From an uncultured Paracoccaceae bacterium (GTDB taxonomy: Bacteria; Pseudomonadota; Alphaproteobacteria; Rhodobacterales; Rhodobacteraceae), in NCBI GenBank assembly GCA_905182165.1, contig CAJJAK010000004.1:62001-126000 (forward strand): a DNA stretch of 64,000 nt. The letters run 5' to 3'. Within the stretch, counting starts at the first letter, position 1, and each line of letters opens with the position of its first letter. The translations under genes were made by a program, and so were the position numbers. Shown here one piece after another: positions 9,114-19,392 of the stretch. The notes beneath the pieces are model-generated. The model did no database searches and was not told the DNA's origin. It saw only the letters and a program-made list of their open reading frames with translations.

Positions 9114-10085
9114 TTATTGTACACCAGCCCTTAGACAGTCATGTATGTGCAAAATCCCTAAAACATTATTTTGTTTATTTGTTACATAAATAGAGGAAAT
9201 TTTATTTTCGTTCATCAGGCTCAATGCAGAAGACGCTAAAGTAGTCTTTTCAATTACATGTGGATCAATAGTCATAATGGCTTCACAATTTTTTTCCATT
9301 AATCCATGAATGTTTCTTCGTAAATCTCCATCAGTAATAACCCCAATTAGAACATTTTCATTGCCGATTATTGCAACTGTCCCAAACCCCTTTTGAGACA
9401 TTTCTAAAAAAACATCGACCATATTAGTTCCAGGGCATACTTTAGGAATCTCATTCCCCACGTGCATTAAGCTTTCAACAGTAATAAGTGCTGCACCTAA
9501 ATTCCCACCTGGATGGAGCGCCCTAAAGCTTTCAGGCGTAAACTTTCTGTGTTCCATTAAAGTAATTGCTAGCGCATCTCCAAGTGCAAGGGTCATTGTT
9601 GTCGATGTTGTGGGGACTATATCTGAATTACAGGCTTCTTTTGTTTTGGGAAGGGTTATAGAAATATTGGCATTTTTTAGCAGGCTAGAAGAAGCATTGC
9701 TAGCAATTCCAATTAAGGGAATTTTGAACCTATGAGAATAGGATATAATATTTGCCAACTCTTGCGTTTCCCCAGAGTTTGACAGCAGTATAACTACATC
9801 ACCTTTTGTAATCATTCCTAGGTCACCGTGACTGGCCTCTGCAGGATGTAAAAAATAAGAGGGTGTCCCTGTTGAGGTTAAGGTGGCTGTTATTTTCCTA
9901 GCAATGTGCCCAGACTTCCCCATTCCAGATAAAATGATCCGTCCTTTAGCGGCAAGAATCATTTTGACCGCATCTGCAAACGAACTTTCTATCGTGTTTT
10001 CCAGCTGTTCGAGCGCCCGTGCTTCAGCTTTAATAACCCGTTTGCCAGTTTCAATAAACTTTTGTGTTTGATTTTCTTCGTTCAT
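9114..10085 (-). CDS. kdsD: D-arabinose 5-phosphate isomerase KdsD (KpsF/GutQ family)
   Basis: A 323-residue isomerase converting ribulose-5-phosphate to arabinose-5-phosphate, the first step toward Kdo. It has an N-terminal SIS domain (IILSGMGKSGHIARKITATL, HPAEASHGDLGMI, LLSNSGETQEL) and two C-terminal CBS domains (from about residue 205: VCPGTNMVDVFLEMS, then IMTIDPHVIEKTT). The gene is intact. Flanked by an RNase D-like gene 9 nt upstream and lptC 2 nt downstream on the same strand. Confidence 0.93.
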   Translation of the reverse strand: MNEENQTQKFIETGKRVIKAEARALEQLENTIESSFADAVKMILAAKGRIILSGMGKSGHIARKITATLTSTGTPSYFLHPAEASHGDLGMITKGDVVILLSNSGETQELANIISYSHRFKIPLIGIASNASSSLLKNANISITLPKTKEACNSDIVPTTSTTMTLALGDALAITLMEHRKFTPESFRALHPGGNLGAALITVESLMHVGNEIPKVCPGTNMVDVFLEMSQKGFGTVAIIGNENVLIGVITDGDLRRNIHGLMEKNCEAIMTIDPHVIEKTTLASSALSLMNENKISSIYVTNKQNNVLGILHIHDCLRAGVQ

Positions 10086-10094
10086 AGCTTTTTT

Positions 10095-10706
10095 CTAGTG
10101 AGCAAAAATGTCGATATCTGGCCAACCCATGATATCAAGTTGAGCCCTGTTGGGAAGAAAGTCAAAACAAAGCTTTGCAATTTCAACACGCCCCTCAGTT
10201 TTTATTCTATCATTTAGGGTTTTCATAATATCATGGAGATGCAAAACATCTGACGCAGCATATTCTATTTGTGCTAAGGTTAAGTTTTTGGCACCCCAGT
10301 TGCTACTTTGCTGTTGTTTTGAGATGTCTATTTCTAAAACCTCTTGAATTAAATTTTTTAAACCATGCCTATCTGTATATGTCCGCACTAATTTGGAAGC
10401 AATTTTTGTGCAATAAACAGGAGAAGTTAAGACATTAAATCTTTTTAGCAGAGCAGCAATATCAAAGCGCCCAAAGTGGAAGAGCTTGAGAACCATAGGA
10501 TCTGTTAATAATTTACACAAGTTTGGAGCACTGGATTGGTCTTTTTCAATTTGAACTATATGCGCGTTACCATCTCCTGAAGATAGCTGCACTACACATA
10601 ATCTATCACGAATTGGATTTAAGCCCATTGTTTCTGTATCAATTGCGACAACTGAACCCAAATCTAAAGTGTCTGGTAAGTCACATTTATACAATTTATT
10701 AGCCAT
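10095..10706 (-). CDS. RNase D-like 3'-5' exonuclease
   Basis: A 203-residue DEDD-superfamily exonuclease. Exo I is AIDTETMGLNP (residues ~22-32), Exo II contains LFHFGRFDIAAL, and Exo III is YAASDVLHLHDI. It is much shorter than E. coli RNase D (about 375 residues) and lacks the HRDC domains, like the short RNase D proteins common in alphaproteobacteria. Likely substrate is structured RNA, with two-metal hydrolysis. The gene is intact and first in the rnd-kdsD-lptCAB unit. Confidence 0.88.
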   Translation of the reverse strand: MANKLYKCDLPDTLDLGSVVAIDTETMGLNPIRDRLCVVQLSSGDGNAHIVQIEKDQSSAPNLCKLLTDPMVLKLFHFGRFDIAALLKRFNVLTSPVYCTKIASKLVRTYTDRHGLKNLIQEVLEIDISKQQQSSNWGAKNLTLAQIEYAASDVLHLHDIMKTLNDRIKTEGRVEIAKLCFDFLPNRAQLDIMGWPDIDIFAH

Positions 10707-10788
10707 AGATAGGCTCCCTTTGTTTAGTGTATATTAAGCTAGTATAATATAATCAACAAAGCATTGAAATAAGCATTATTTAAGATTT

Positions 10789-13444
10789 TTAAAAATTGAG
10801 AGATAAATCCCTATGTCCAGAATTGCACTTTGCTAAGTATAAGGCTTGCGAACGAGTTAGCTTTGGTTGCTGGCGGGCACCTAGTGTTTCAGAAATACTA
10901 CTAAAATCTAATAATTTAGGTTTAATTTTTTTATCAGCTTCTAATCTCCAAGTGGCCTGATCATTATATAGTTTAAGTGCTTTTTCATGAGCTACCAAGC
11001 CCTTCTCTAAATCCGCTTTACCCGGCCTTAATTGCTTTTGAATTTTTTTAATAGCAGCTGCTACTTTTCTTGCACCACGTATCTTTGAAAGCTTAGTTTT
11101 CAGTTTTTTAGCGAAAACTTCAGCATCTTTAATATCTTCAGACATAATTTTTTTTCTAAGGGTTTCTATGTCATCTTTAACGTTAAAATATGCATTGTTG
11201 GCGTTTAGGATTGATACAAAATCTAAAACAGGAGTAAAAGACTGATCTGCAGATTTTCTATATTTAAGCCTCGCTTTTGTTTCAGCTTTAGTTAATTTAT
11301 TAAAATCTTTATAGGTTTCTTTCCAATTAGATGGTATTTGACTTTTCAAACTTAAAATAACGTTCTCTAACTGAGCTATTTCTTCTTCCACATTTTGCCT
11401 TTTTACTGCATCTGCATCAGATTTTAGGTAATTTAAAGAGCCTTTAAGGTTCTTAATTACTTTTTTATTCCACCGAACTTTACTTTCAAGGGTTCGTACT
11501 GTGTTTAATAGTGGTCTGTATTCTTTTGAGTTATCGAGGACAGCTTTAGCTTTTACCTCAATATCGTACACCAAATTAAGGGCTAAATCGGCAGATTTAA
11601 ATGTGTTTGATAATGAACTTTTTATTTTTTTTGGTAAAAAGCTCAGTTCAATAGTTTTTGCCTCTTTTATGGCTTCTGTAATATCCTTTTCACTATGGCT
11701 GATTTTTTTTGCTACATATTCTTCTAAGCAAATTTGTAATTTTGGATTTCTTGGGGGTGGAGAGGAATCTGAAAGGAGGCTCATTCTGTTTGGAAGATAA
11801 TTTACCATTTGAGGGTAGTAACCAACAATTGCTAAGGCCAAAAGTTGTAAACAGATAAAGGCAATGACACCCTTATAAATATTGATAGTTTTAACAACTA
11901 ATGGTGCCACACCTCTCAGATAAAACAAGGCAAAACCAAATGGTGGAGTAAGAAAGGATGTTTGGATATTTAATCCAATCATTACACCCAGCCAAACAGC
12001 AGTTATGTTTGCAGCCGGATCAGCTAGTAAAATTGGCGCTACAATAGGTACTACAACAACTGCAATTTCAATAAAATCAAGAAAAAACCCTAAAACAAAT
12101 ATAACAGCCATAACAATGATAAATTTTGCCCAAAACCCACCAGGCATAGAATTAAGAAAATTTCGCACAAGGTCTTCACCACCAAAAGCACGAAAAGCTG
12201 CTGTTAACATTGCTGCACCTAAAAGAATTATAAAAACCAGCGATGTTGTTTTTGCAGTTTCCAGCATGACTTCATGCATCGTGTTGTTTAGTTTTAAGAC
12301 CCTGATTCCGCTCCATATAAGTGAAGCTACAAGCATTAAGGAGCCAATTAGACCTATAAAAACCCCTGTCTTGTCACCGTTGGTAGCAATTACGGCTTTA
12401 ATATTCATGTTAAAATTCGATAAACAAAAAGCTATTATAGCTAGAGAGCCTATTGCAAGAAGCGCAGGATAGTATCTACCCTTTGTTCCTGCGGTTAATC
12501 TGTAACCAGCCATAATCAATGCACCACCAGCACCGATAGCGCCTGCCTGATTAACAGTTGCTATTCCAGTTATTATTGATCCCAAAACTAAAAAGATTAA
12601 ACCAAGTGGTGGAACTAAGGTTAGCAAAACATTAATCCAGAACTTTAAATCCATTGTTCCGTCATATCGAACGGCAGGAGCTACTTTTGGACGAATGAAT
12701 GCATATACAAGAATAAAGAGCATATATAATGCAACGAGAACAAGTCCAGGAACTAAAGCACCAAGAAACATTTCCCCCGCGCTAGTAGAGCCAACATCAA
12801 ACACACTTGGCATTGATATTTCACCCGTCGCATCTTTAAATAGCAATTTTCTTGCTGAACCAGCTTGGTCTGTTGCTGATGCAAGTTGGTCGGCTAGTAT
12901 TATTAAAACAATAGATGGTGGAATTATTTGGCCCAATGTACCTGAGGCTGCAATAGTCCCTGTTGCGAGTGACTGAGAGTAGTTATTTCTTAACATTGCG
13001 GGTAATGAGATTAATCCCATAGCCACAACTGTGGCGCCAACTATTCCAGTAGTGGCGGCTAGTAGCGCACCTACGAATACCACTGAAATTCCAAGACCCC
13101 CTGGAACATGCCCAAATAATTGAGCCATAGTAACTAGAAGTCTTCAGCTATTTTTGATCTTTGCAACATTATCCCCATAAAAATAAATAAGGGAATTGCA
13201 ATTAAAGTATCTCTTTCAACGTCTCAATTGAGGCCTTGAGGTTTGTCACACCAGAAGAAATCCATTGAAACGGCCCACCTTGATAAAAATAAATGGAAGG
13301 GTCACCATTAAACACTAATCCGCTTACTCCAGCAAGTAAGATTGTAATTATAGCTGAACCTGGCAATGCGAAAGCCACAGGAAAGCCCGAGCCTAAAGCA
13401 GTTGCCATCGTTAAAACAAGTACAGCGAGAAAAAACAGTTCCAT
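10789..13444 (-). CDS. dctM: TRAP transporter large permease DctM with long C-terminal tail (frameshifted)
   Basis: Large inner-membrane subunit of a tripartite ATP-independent periplasmic transporter. The first 80 residues (MELFFLAVLVLTMATALGSG) and the remainder (from GHVPGGLGISVVF) are in different frames. The linking piece RDTLIAIPLFIFMGIMLQRS lies in a third frame, with breaks near 13205 and 13140. Signature loops GTIAASGTLGQIIPPSIVLIILADQ and NIQTSFLTPPFGFALFYLRG are present. After the last helix (about position 11830) comes a ~340-residue hydrophilic, Lys/Glu-rich tail that looks helical and coiled-coil, ending CNSGHRDLSLNF. Corrected total is about 885 residues, about twice the size of a plain DctM. 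Last gene of a dctP-dctQ-dctM operon. Confidence 0.85.
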
Positions 13445-13455
13445 AAATAATTACC

Positions 13456-14451
13456 TTAATAAGAAATAGATTTCACTTCTCGTTTTCCAGGCTCACCCCT
13501 TAGGTCAGCAACAGCTTCAAAGAGATAGCTTACAAATTGTATTTGCATTGTAATTGCAAAAATTAATAAGAATGCAGCCATTTGATATTTTATGTACATT
13601 CCAGCTGTTCCATTCTGAGAAACTTCAAAATTCATAACTGGTGAGTTAACGATGGCTTGCTTAGACCAAATACATATGAGAAAAATTGTTATCGATGTAA
13701 TCATTCCCAAAAAGATTGACCCATAAGCATTAACCTTTCCTTTGGATTTAGTTTTAAAAGTTGAATATAGGACATCAACTCTGACATGACCCTCTTCAAC
13801 TAAGGTGTATGCAGATGCAAAAAGAAATAGAGCAGCATACCAATACCTAACAAGATCACCCATTAGGGTTTGCTCATACGAAAATACAAACCGAGAAATA
13901 ACAATTAAGAGCTCTGCACCAACAATCATTAGTGCCAACCATAAAAACCCTAATGTGCGAGAGTAAAATGCTACTAAAAAGCCTAGTATAATTAATGGCG
14001 CGTGTATTTTTGGTCCAATAAAACCTGATCGCAGCAAAGCAGAAGCCATATCTTTGTCGAATATAACAGGTAAAAGACTTTCAACACGAAGCCATGCTAT
14101 CGAGGCATCTATAATGCCAACAAATAGAACAGAAAAAAAACACCCTCTAATTAGATAGGCATTAATATTTGTTATTTTTTTTGCGTCGTTGCGCAATGAG
14201 TTGTTAGATGTTTTTAAAATCCAAAATATAGCAATAAAAAATATCATAATGTAAACTAAAGGCTGCAATATATTTGCTAGTGATGGTGTTTTGAAAAATT
14301 GTATCACACCAGGATAATCAAAACTTAAGGACAAAATATTGTTAATTAAAAAAGCAAGTAAAAAACTTAGTGAGCACCAACCAAACATTCTAACAAAGAT
14401 AGCTGGTTTAACGGATATTTCCTGTTCAGATGTAGCTGATAACAGATTCAT
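13456..14451 (-). CDS. dctQ: TRAP transporter small permease DctQ (long form)
   Basis: A 331-residue membrane protein, intact. The C-terminal half has the usual DctQ four-helix form (RYWYAALFLFASAYTLVEEGHVRVDVLY, where the EEGHVRVD block is characteristic). The N-terminal half adds about three further hydrophobic segments, so it is longer than classical DctQ (about 160-200 residues). It works with DctM to couple sodium-driven import of substrate delivered by DctP. It starts about 97 nt after the dctP stop and ends 11 nt before dctM. Confidence 0.82.
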   Translation of the reverse strand: MNLLSATSEQEISVKPAIFVRMFGWCSLSFLLAFLINNILSLSFDYPGVIQFFKTPSLANILQPLVYIMIFFIAIFWILKTSNNSLRNDAKKITNINAYLIRGCFFSVLFVGIIDASIAWLRVESLLPVIFDKDMASALLRSGFIGPKIHAPLIILGFLVAFYSRTLGFLWLALMIVGAELLIVISRFVFSYEQTLMGDLVRYWYAALFLFASAYTLVEEGHVRVDVLYSTFKTKSKGKVNAYGSIFLGMITSITIFLICIWSKQAIVNSPVMNFEVSQNGTAGMYIKYQMAAFLLIFAITMQIQFVSYLFEAVADLRGEPGKREVKSISY

Positions 14452-14548
14452 TGGTTTTATATAGCCTGCTAATTTTAAGTAAAAAGTATTAAATGGTTTT
14501 AAACTAGGGAACTGATTGGTAGATCAGCCCCCTAGTAACTTTTTATGT

Positions 14549-15635
14549 TTAAGTTAAGCCAAGAACTCGGTTACGTTGCTGAGAAAATTCAATTTCAGCT
14601 ATCGCTCTAAAGCCACCAATATCTTTTAGTGCCGACATATATGAGTCGTTTACACGAGCAGCCAACTCGGAATGCTGTCTTGTTTCTTCGAAAACTTCTG
14701 CTGAAGCTTCTCCAAATGCATCCCAAACATCGTCATTATATGAACGAAGCTGGGTACCGTGCTCATCAACCAATTTTTGAAGGTAAGTTCCATTGTTTGC
14801 CATGGCTTCCTCAGGTTGCGCTGCATTTTCTTCCATACAAGCGGCTGTAATTACGGCTTTCTCATGATCATTACAATTATTCCAAAAATCTAGGTTCATT
14901 CCAAAGCCGAGACCTCCACCAGGTTCATGCATTCCACCTGTATAATAATACTTCGCAGCTTCATAAAACTTCATGAAGTAATCATTATATGGCCCCACCC
15001 ATTCTGTTGCATCAATAGCACCAGAAACAAGATTTTCGTAAATTTGACCACCTGGTAGTGAGACGGTTGAAACGCCCAGCTTTGAAATAACAGTTCCACC
15101 AAGTCCAGGTATTCTCATTTTTAGACCTTTTAAGTCATCCGCAGAGTTTATTTCTTTGTTAAACCAACCACCAGCACTGAGCACCTGTGCCACCACAAGA
15201 GAGAGCCTTCAAGTTAAATCCAGCTGCTAGTTCATCCCATAGCTCCTGACCACCAGCAAACTTAATCCAAGCATTCCATTCTGGTGTTGTCATCCCAAAA
15301 GGCACTGAGGTAAAGTAGTTATATGCTGCGTGTTTTCCGCCCCAATAGTATTCAGCAGCTATATAGGCTGTGGAGTTACCAGAAGCAACTTCATCAAAAG
15401 AGTCAAATGCTCCAACTCTTTCACCAGCTGCAAAATATTCCGTTTTTATTGCACCGCCAGAAATAGCATCAATTCGAGCACATAAACGTTGTGCAGATGT
15501 TCCAAGGCCTGGAAAGTCTCGAGGCCATGTAGATACAATAGTTATCGTTTTAACGCCTTGTGCAATTGCTGGTGAAGCGAGAGCCGCTCCAGTTCCAACA
15601 AGTGCTGCGCCTGTTAAAAATTTACGTCGTTCCAT
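14549..15635 (-). CDS. dctP: TRAP transporter substrate-binding protein DctP (frameshifted)
   Basis: Periplasmic solute receptor with a twin-arginine-like signal peptide (MERRKFLTGAALVGTGAALA, cleavage after AIAQ). The mature part resembles TakP-type receptors for 2-oxo acids: GYYYWG-like AAEYYWGGKH, GGWFNKEINSADDLKGLKMRI, DATEWVGPYND, and MHEPGGG. The arginine in LKMRI is the conserved carboxylate-binding residue. The frame breaks near 15175-15195, where both frames cover the CGGTGAQ/AGGWF junction. Corrected length is about 361 residues. The ligand is probably an organic acid; this is inference from family only. Confidence 0.85.
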
Positions 15636-15768
15636 TCCCTAATATCCTCCCTATGGATTTGAGTACTTGGATGCCACTTAATTTTTGACATACCATTTAA
15701 ATTTGGTCCTTTTTCCGATTAGCGTTCTTCAAGAATCTTTATATTAAAATTTGACCAAGTTAGTTTAT

Positions 15769-15786
15769 TATATGAATATTCATATA
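15769..15786. promoter_or_regulatory. 18-bp perfect palindrome, candidate operator
   Basis: The sequence TATATGAATATTCATATA is its own exact reverse complement. It lies midway in the 279-bp gap between the divergent dctP and glutamine amidotransferase genes, about 130 nt from each start codon. A TTGACC that could serve as a -35 box begins at 15751 on the plus strand. The position and symmetry fit a dimeric regulator site, but no regulator gene is adjacent and AT-rich DNA produces palindromes more readily, so this is a candidate only. Confidence 0.4.
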
Positions 15787-15914
15787 GATCACTCTTTACA
15801 TAATAAACCATAGACTAAGAATTGCTTGTGTAAAGAAAAAGGTTGGGTTTTCCTTACTTAACGCTATATCTGTGAAGAAAGTTAATTTTCATTTTTAAGA
15901 TTAGGTCGATATTT

Positions 15915-16636
15915 ATGCATATCTTGGTATTACAGCATCAAAATTGAAGATCCTGGATACATAAAAGATCTTATGTTGGATGATGGATTTAAACTAACCA
16001 CAATAGAGTTGGATGAGGGTGAAAAAATTCCAAGTGATAATTATGACGCGCTTTGGGTAATGGGCGGTCCAATGGATGTCTGGGATATAGAAAAATATCC
16101 CTGGTTAAAAAAAGAAAAAGAATTTATTAAAATCGCTGTAGCAGAAAAAGGATTACCCTATTTGGGTGTATGCTTAGGTCATCAAATTATTGGCTGAATC
16201 TTTAGGTGGAAAAGTTGAAAGAGCCAAATCTCCTGAAATTGGTATTTTAGATGTTCACCAGACACCGGATGGCCAGAGTGGGGTTTTTTTGGATGGGTTA
16301 CCAGACACTTTTCCCACTCTTCAATGGCACTCGGCTGAAGTAACTGTTATTCCTGACGGAACTCAAGTTCTTGCAACCACACGAGATTGCGCTGTGCAAG
16401 CGATGCGGTGGCAAACGCGCGCGCATACTGTCCAGTTTCATTTAGAGGTTGAGGAGGACACCATAAAAAATTGGGCGGGCATCCCTGAATATTCTAAGTC
16501 GCTGGAGACAGCCCTTGGGGAAAACGGCGCTGTTAGATTGCAACAAGATGCAAAATTAAACCAAAGACAGTTTGAGGATATGGCTGAGCGTGCATACATA
16601 AATTGGATGCAAACAATTGCGAAACCATCACTTTAA
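15915..16636 (+). CDS. Type 1 glutamine amidotransferase (GMP synthase-like; frameshifted)
   Basis: A class I glutamine amidotransferase of about 240 residues, stand-alone. The start ATG at 15915 gives MHILVLQH, then a lost base near 15938 leads to IEDPGYIKDLMLDDGF. The nucleophile elbow GVCLGHQII is followed by an extra G near 16192 that breaks the frame before AESLGGKVERA. The catalytic His-Glu pair is VQFHLEVE. The domain removes the amide from glutamine for transfer to an unknown acceptor; related proteins include GMP synthase-like and gamma-glutamyl hydrolase-like enzymes. It is divergent from the TRAP operon and its stop abuts the stop of the SDR/hydratase gene. Confidence 0.82.
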
Positions 16637-18106
16637 AATTTTTTTAACTCTTTAAGCCTTTTGATTGCAGCATCGTTTTTTTCAAATACAGCCAACAGTG
16701 CATCTTTCTTTATTGTAGAATTATATTTTCCTTGAAAAAGGACGCTTATTGCCAATAAAGAAATACCATCATTACTTTCGAGCAATACTGCATCAGCTAT
16801 CTATAGTGAGAAATGAATGCTCCTTTTCGAAATTCTGATCGATTAGATTTGTTTCCAATGCCTTTTGTGCTGATATTTTTTGACCAGCCAAAAGAATTAA
16901 TTTTGCAGTAGATATACCTGCAATATCAACCATCCTTTCAATGTCATTGGGCTGTGGTAGTATATTATTTTTTAATACTGGATAAAAGAAGTTTGCTTCA
17001 GGTGTAGCTATCCTAAGGTCACAAGCTAAAACCATTCCAAAAGCACCACCCGCCAATGTACCATTTAACGCCGCTAAAGTAAGGCAAGGAATATTTGCTA
17101 TTTTTTCTGACAACTCTTCCCATTGTGTCGTAGTGGTTATCTCATTATTTTTTTTTACTGCATCAAGGTCAGCGCCAGCAGAAAAAACCTTACCTTCCCC
17201 AGTGAAAATCAACGATCGCAACTGCTCTTCTTTTTTTGCGGCATCCAGGATTGAGTTTAACTTCCTAAGCATTTCCATATTTATGGCATTGGCTTTGTTT
17301 GTGCGGCTTAATGTAATTGTCCATCTAAAAGCAGTTTTTGATATTTTAATCATATTAGCTCCAATTGCTTTTCTAATACCTTCTTCCCGTAAAGAAACGA
17401 CCTTTCCTAGATAGTCGTCAGACTGAGCGCCACACATCCAAACCAAACATTTGGCAGCCCAATTAGCAGGAACATGATCTTCCCACTCCATCTTGGAAAC
17501 AGGATTTACACCACTTTTCTTAATTAATCTTTGCATTTCAGTCGCAACTGTTCCTGGCGAAAGAACTAGAGCCCTTATTGAATTACTGCGCATTTCCAAA
17601 TCGAGGCAGGCATTTAAGTGATGTACTGCCGCTTTAGAAGTACAATAATGAGACCACCCATCCAAAGGAGATATTGCTGCACCAGATCCGACTGTAATTA
17701 TTGTTCCTCCATTTATCATGTATGGAAGTACTGACTTTATTCCATACCAAACCCCTTTAACATTTATATCAATAACCTTATCAAAATCAGAAACCTCCAT
17801 ATCAAAAATACTTTTTATTGGCTCTATTACCCCTGCATTTCCAATTAAAATATCTATAGAGCCAAACATTTTCATAGTTGTTTTTATAGCATTTTCCATT
17901 TGACTTGCATTGCTCACGTCACATTGAATAGCGATGGATTTACCGCCATTTAGATTTATTTCTGATGAGATTTTGTCAATTTTATTTTTAGACCTTGCTA
18001 ATAGTGCAACGTTAGCACCTAGATCCGCAAACATTCTTGCTGCGGCTTCACCAATACCTTGGGAAGCACCAGTTATTACTACGGTTTTGTTTTTAAATTT
18101 TTCCAT
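16633..18106 (-). CDS. SDR oxidoreductase joined in frame to an enoyl-CoA hydratase/isomerase
   Basis: One open frame carries two enzyme domains. Residues ~1-245 are a classical short-chain dehydrogenase: TGASQGIG cofactor loop, NAGV, catalytic Ser in TVGSGAA, and YCTSKAA (Y-x3-K). Residues from ~255 are a crotonase-fold enoyl-CoA hydratase/isomerase (FTGEGKVFSAGADLDAV, ALNGTLAGGAFGMVLACDLRIA). The join reads REEGIRKAIGAN-MIKISK, where the second M is a plausible separate start; a TAA overlaps it in another frame, so a single indel could have fused two adjacent genes. The hydratase frame breaks again near 16800; the next frame continues IADAVLLESNDGISLLAISVLF to a stop at 16633. Substrate unknown. 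Confidence 0.8.
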
Positions 18107-18163
18107 AGTGAGATGTTAAACCACTGATTATATGCCTACAACACAAATTTTGAGCTTATATTA

Positions 18164-19285
18164 TTATTGGTTTGGAAAATAGTCTTCACACGATCCTTCG
18201 CGGTAAACATCAGCTGTACAGCAATGTAAGCCACCACCAAATGCATAAGCATCGCGCAGATCTATTTCCAATACTTCCATCCCTAATTTATCCATTTGCT
18301 CTGCTTGATAAACTTCTGATTTTTCCACACAAACCGTTTTTGGATCTAAAACTAGTACATTCATTGAAAGCCAAGTTGATGAATAACATAAGGGTGGAGG
18401 GGCGTTATGTGCAGGTTGAGCTGCATCAATAATTTCCCACCCATTCTTGTTGAACATCTCTCTTTGATCTTTTGGAAGCTTTCTTTGAGGATTGTTTAAA
18501 ATGAGTCCAGGTCGGAGTGGTGTGAATGTTGCGTCAATATGAATTGGGTAAGGGTCTCCAGGAAAGTTAACAGAGTGAACTCTATGGTTTGGGAAGTGCC
18601 TTCTTAACCATTCAATACCCTTTTCATTAGTGGTAAAGCCGTGTTGAACAACCAAGTCTTTTCCAAACCGTAAAACATCAGCAGCATCAAACAATGGCTC
18701 AACTTCTGTTGTCACAAAAAACTTTTCAGCAGCCCACTCTAGTCTTTTATTAACACCAATTTTTTCAGAAAGGTAATCAGGCCGATAATCTTCATCAGTC
18801 AATCTTGGTTTTGGTGCAGCCTCATGGCGGAAATTTGGATCTTCTTCCCAATATTTTTGCAGTAAGGGCCGGTAACATAAATACTCAAACCAGCGGCATC
18901 TATAACTCATTGTTGCTTCTAGTATTTCTGACCCAACTGTTAAAAGAACGTCGCGAGGCGGCATACATCCAAATTGGCTTTCGGTGTGAAAGTCTGGCGT
19001 TATTGCAGGTTTTGAAAAATCAGTTGGTGTTGGTCGATCAACTTTAATACCACGGGAAGTTAACTTTTGGGCAAAGTTATCTAATAATTCATTTGCACGG
19101 TCTATGGTTTCTTGAGGCCTTCGACCCCATTGGCCACGCATATCACTATCTTCAGGAACTTTAGCATCTAAAGCAGGTTCTGCTGGGGGAATATGGCAAT
19201 TATCAGCTCTACCAACAATCACGTGTTTTAATTCATCCCATTCGTTCCAACTGTTAACAACCGTTTTGTCACCTGACCACGTCAT
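18164..19285 (-). CDS. Glycine amidinotransferase-like protein (AGAT family)
   Basis: A 373-residue amidinotransferase, intact, closely resembling L-arginine:glycine amidinotransferase: VNSWNEWDELKHVIVGRADN at the N-terminus, MPPRDVLLTVGSEILEA, EPLFDAADVLR (catalytic Asp), PIHIDATF (catalytic His) and GGGLHCCTADV with the nucleophile Cys at residue 355. AGAT moves the amidino group from arginine to glycine, giving guanidinoacetate and ornithine; related enzymes act on inosamine phosphates. An ATG at 19285 preceded by GGAG at 19292-19295 (6-nt spacing) is preferred over upstream ATGs. It lies 57 nt upstream of the SDR/hydratase gene on the same strand, suggesting an operon. The acceptor is unproven. 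Confidence 0.85.
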   Translation of the reverse strand: MTWSGDKTVVNSWNEWDELKHVIVGRADNCHIPPAEPALDAKVPEDSDMRGQWGRRPQETIDRANELLDNFAQKLTSRGIKVDRPTPTDFSKPAITPDFHTESQFGCMPPRDVLLTVGSEILEATMSYRCRWFEYLCYRPLLQKYWEEDPNFRHEAAPKPRLTDEDYRPDYLSEKIGVNKRLEWAAEKFFVTTEVEPLFDAADVLRFGKDLVVQHGFTTNEKGIEWLRRHFPNHRVHSVNFPGDPYPIHIDATFTPLRPGLILNNPQRKLPKDQREMFNKNGWEIIDAAQPAHNAPPPLCYSSTWLSMNVLVLDPKTVCVEKSEVYQAEQMDKLGMEVLEIDLRDAYAFGGGLHCCTADVYREGSCEDYFPNQ

Positions 19286-19392
19286 AGTATTCTCCATTTT
19301 TGGTATCAATTTAATTGAAAAACTTAAATTCAAAGTAATTGCAAGTTAATTTCTTGGCTAATATAATTTAAAAAATATCTTATAATTAAATC

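Noticed and set aside
11501..12976. Several open frames on the plus strand opposite dctM
   Set aside because: They are shadows of the membrane and helical coding sequence on the other strand, with no recognisable domains or ribosome binding sites.
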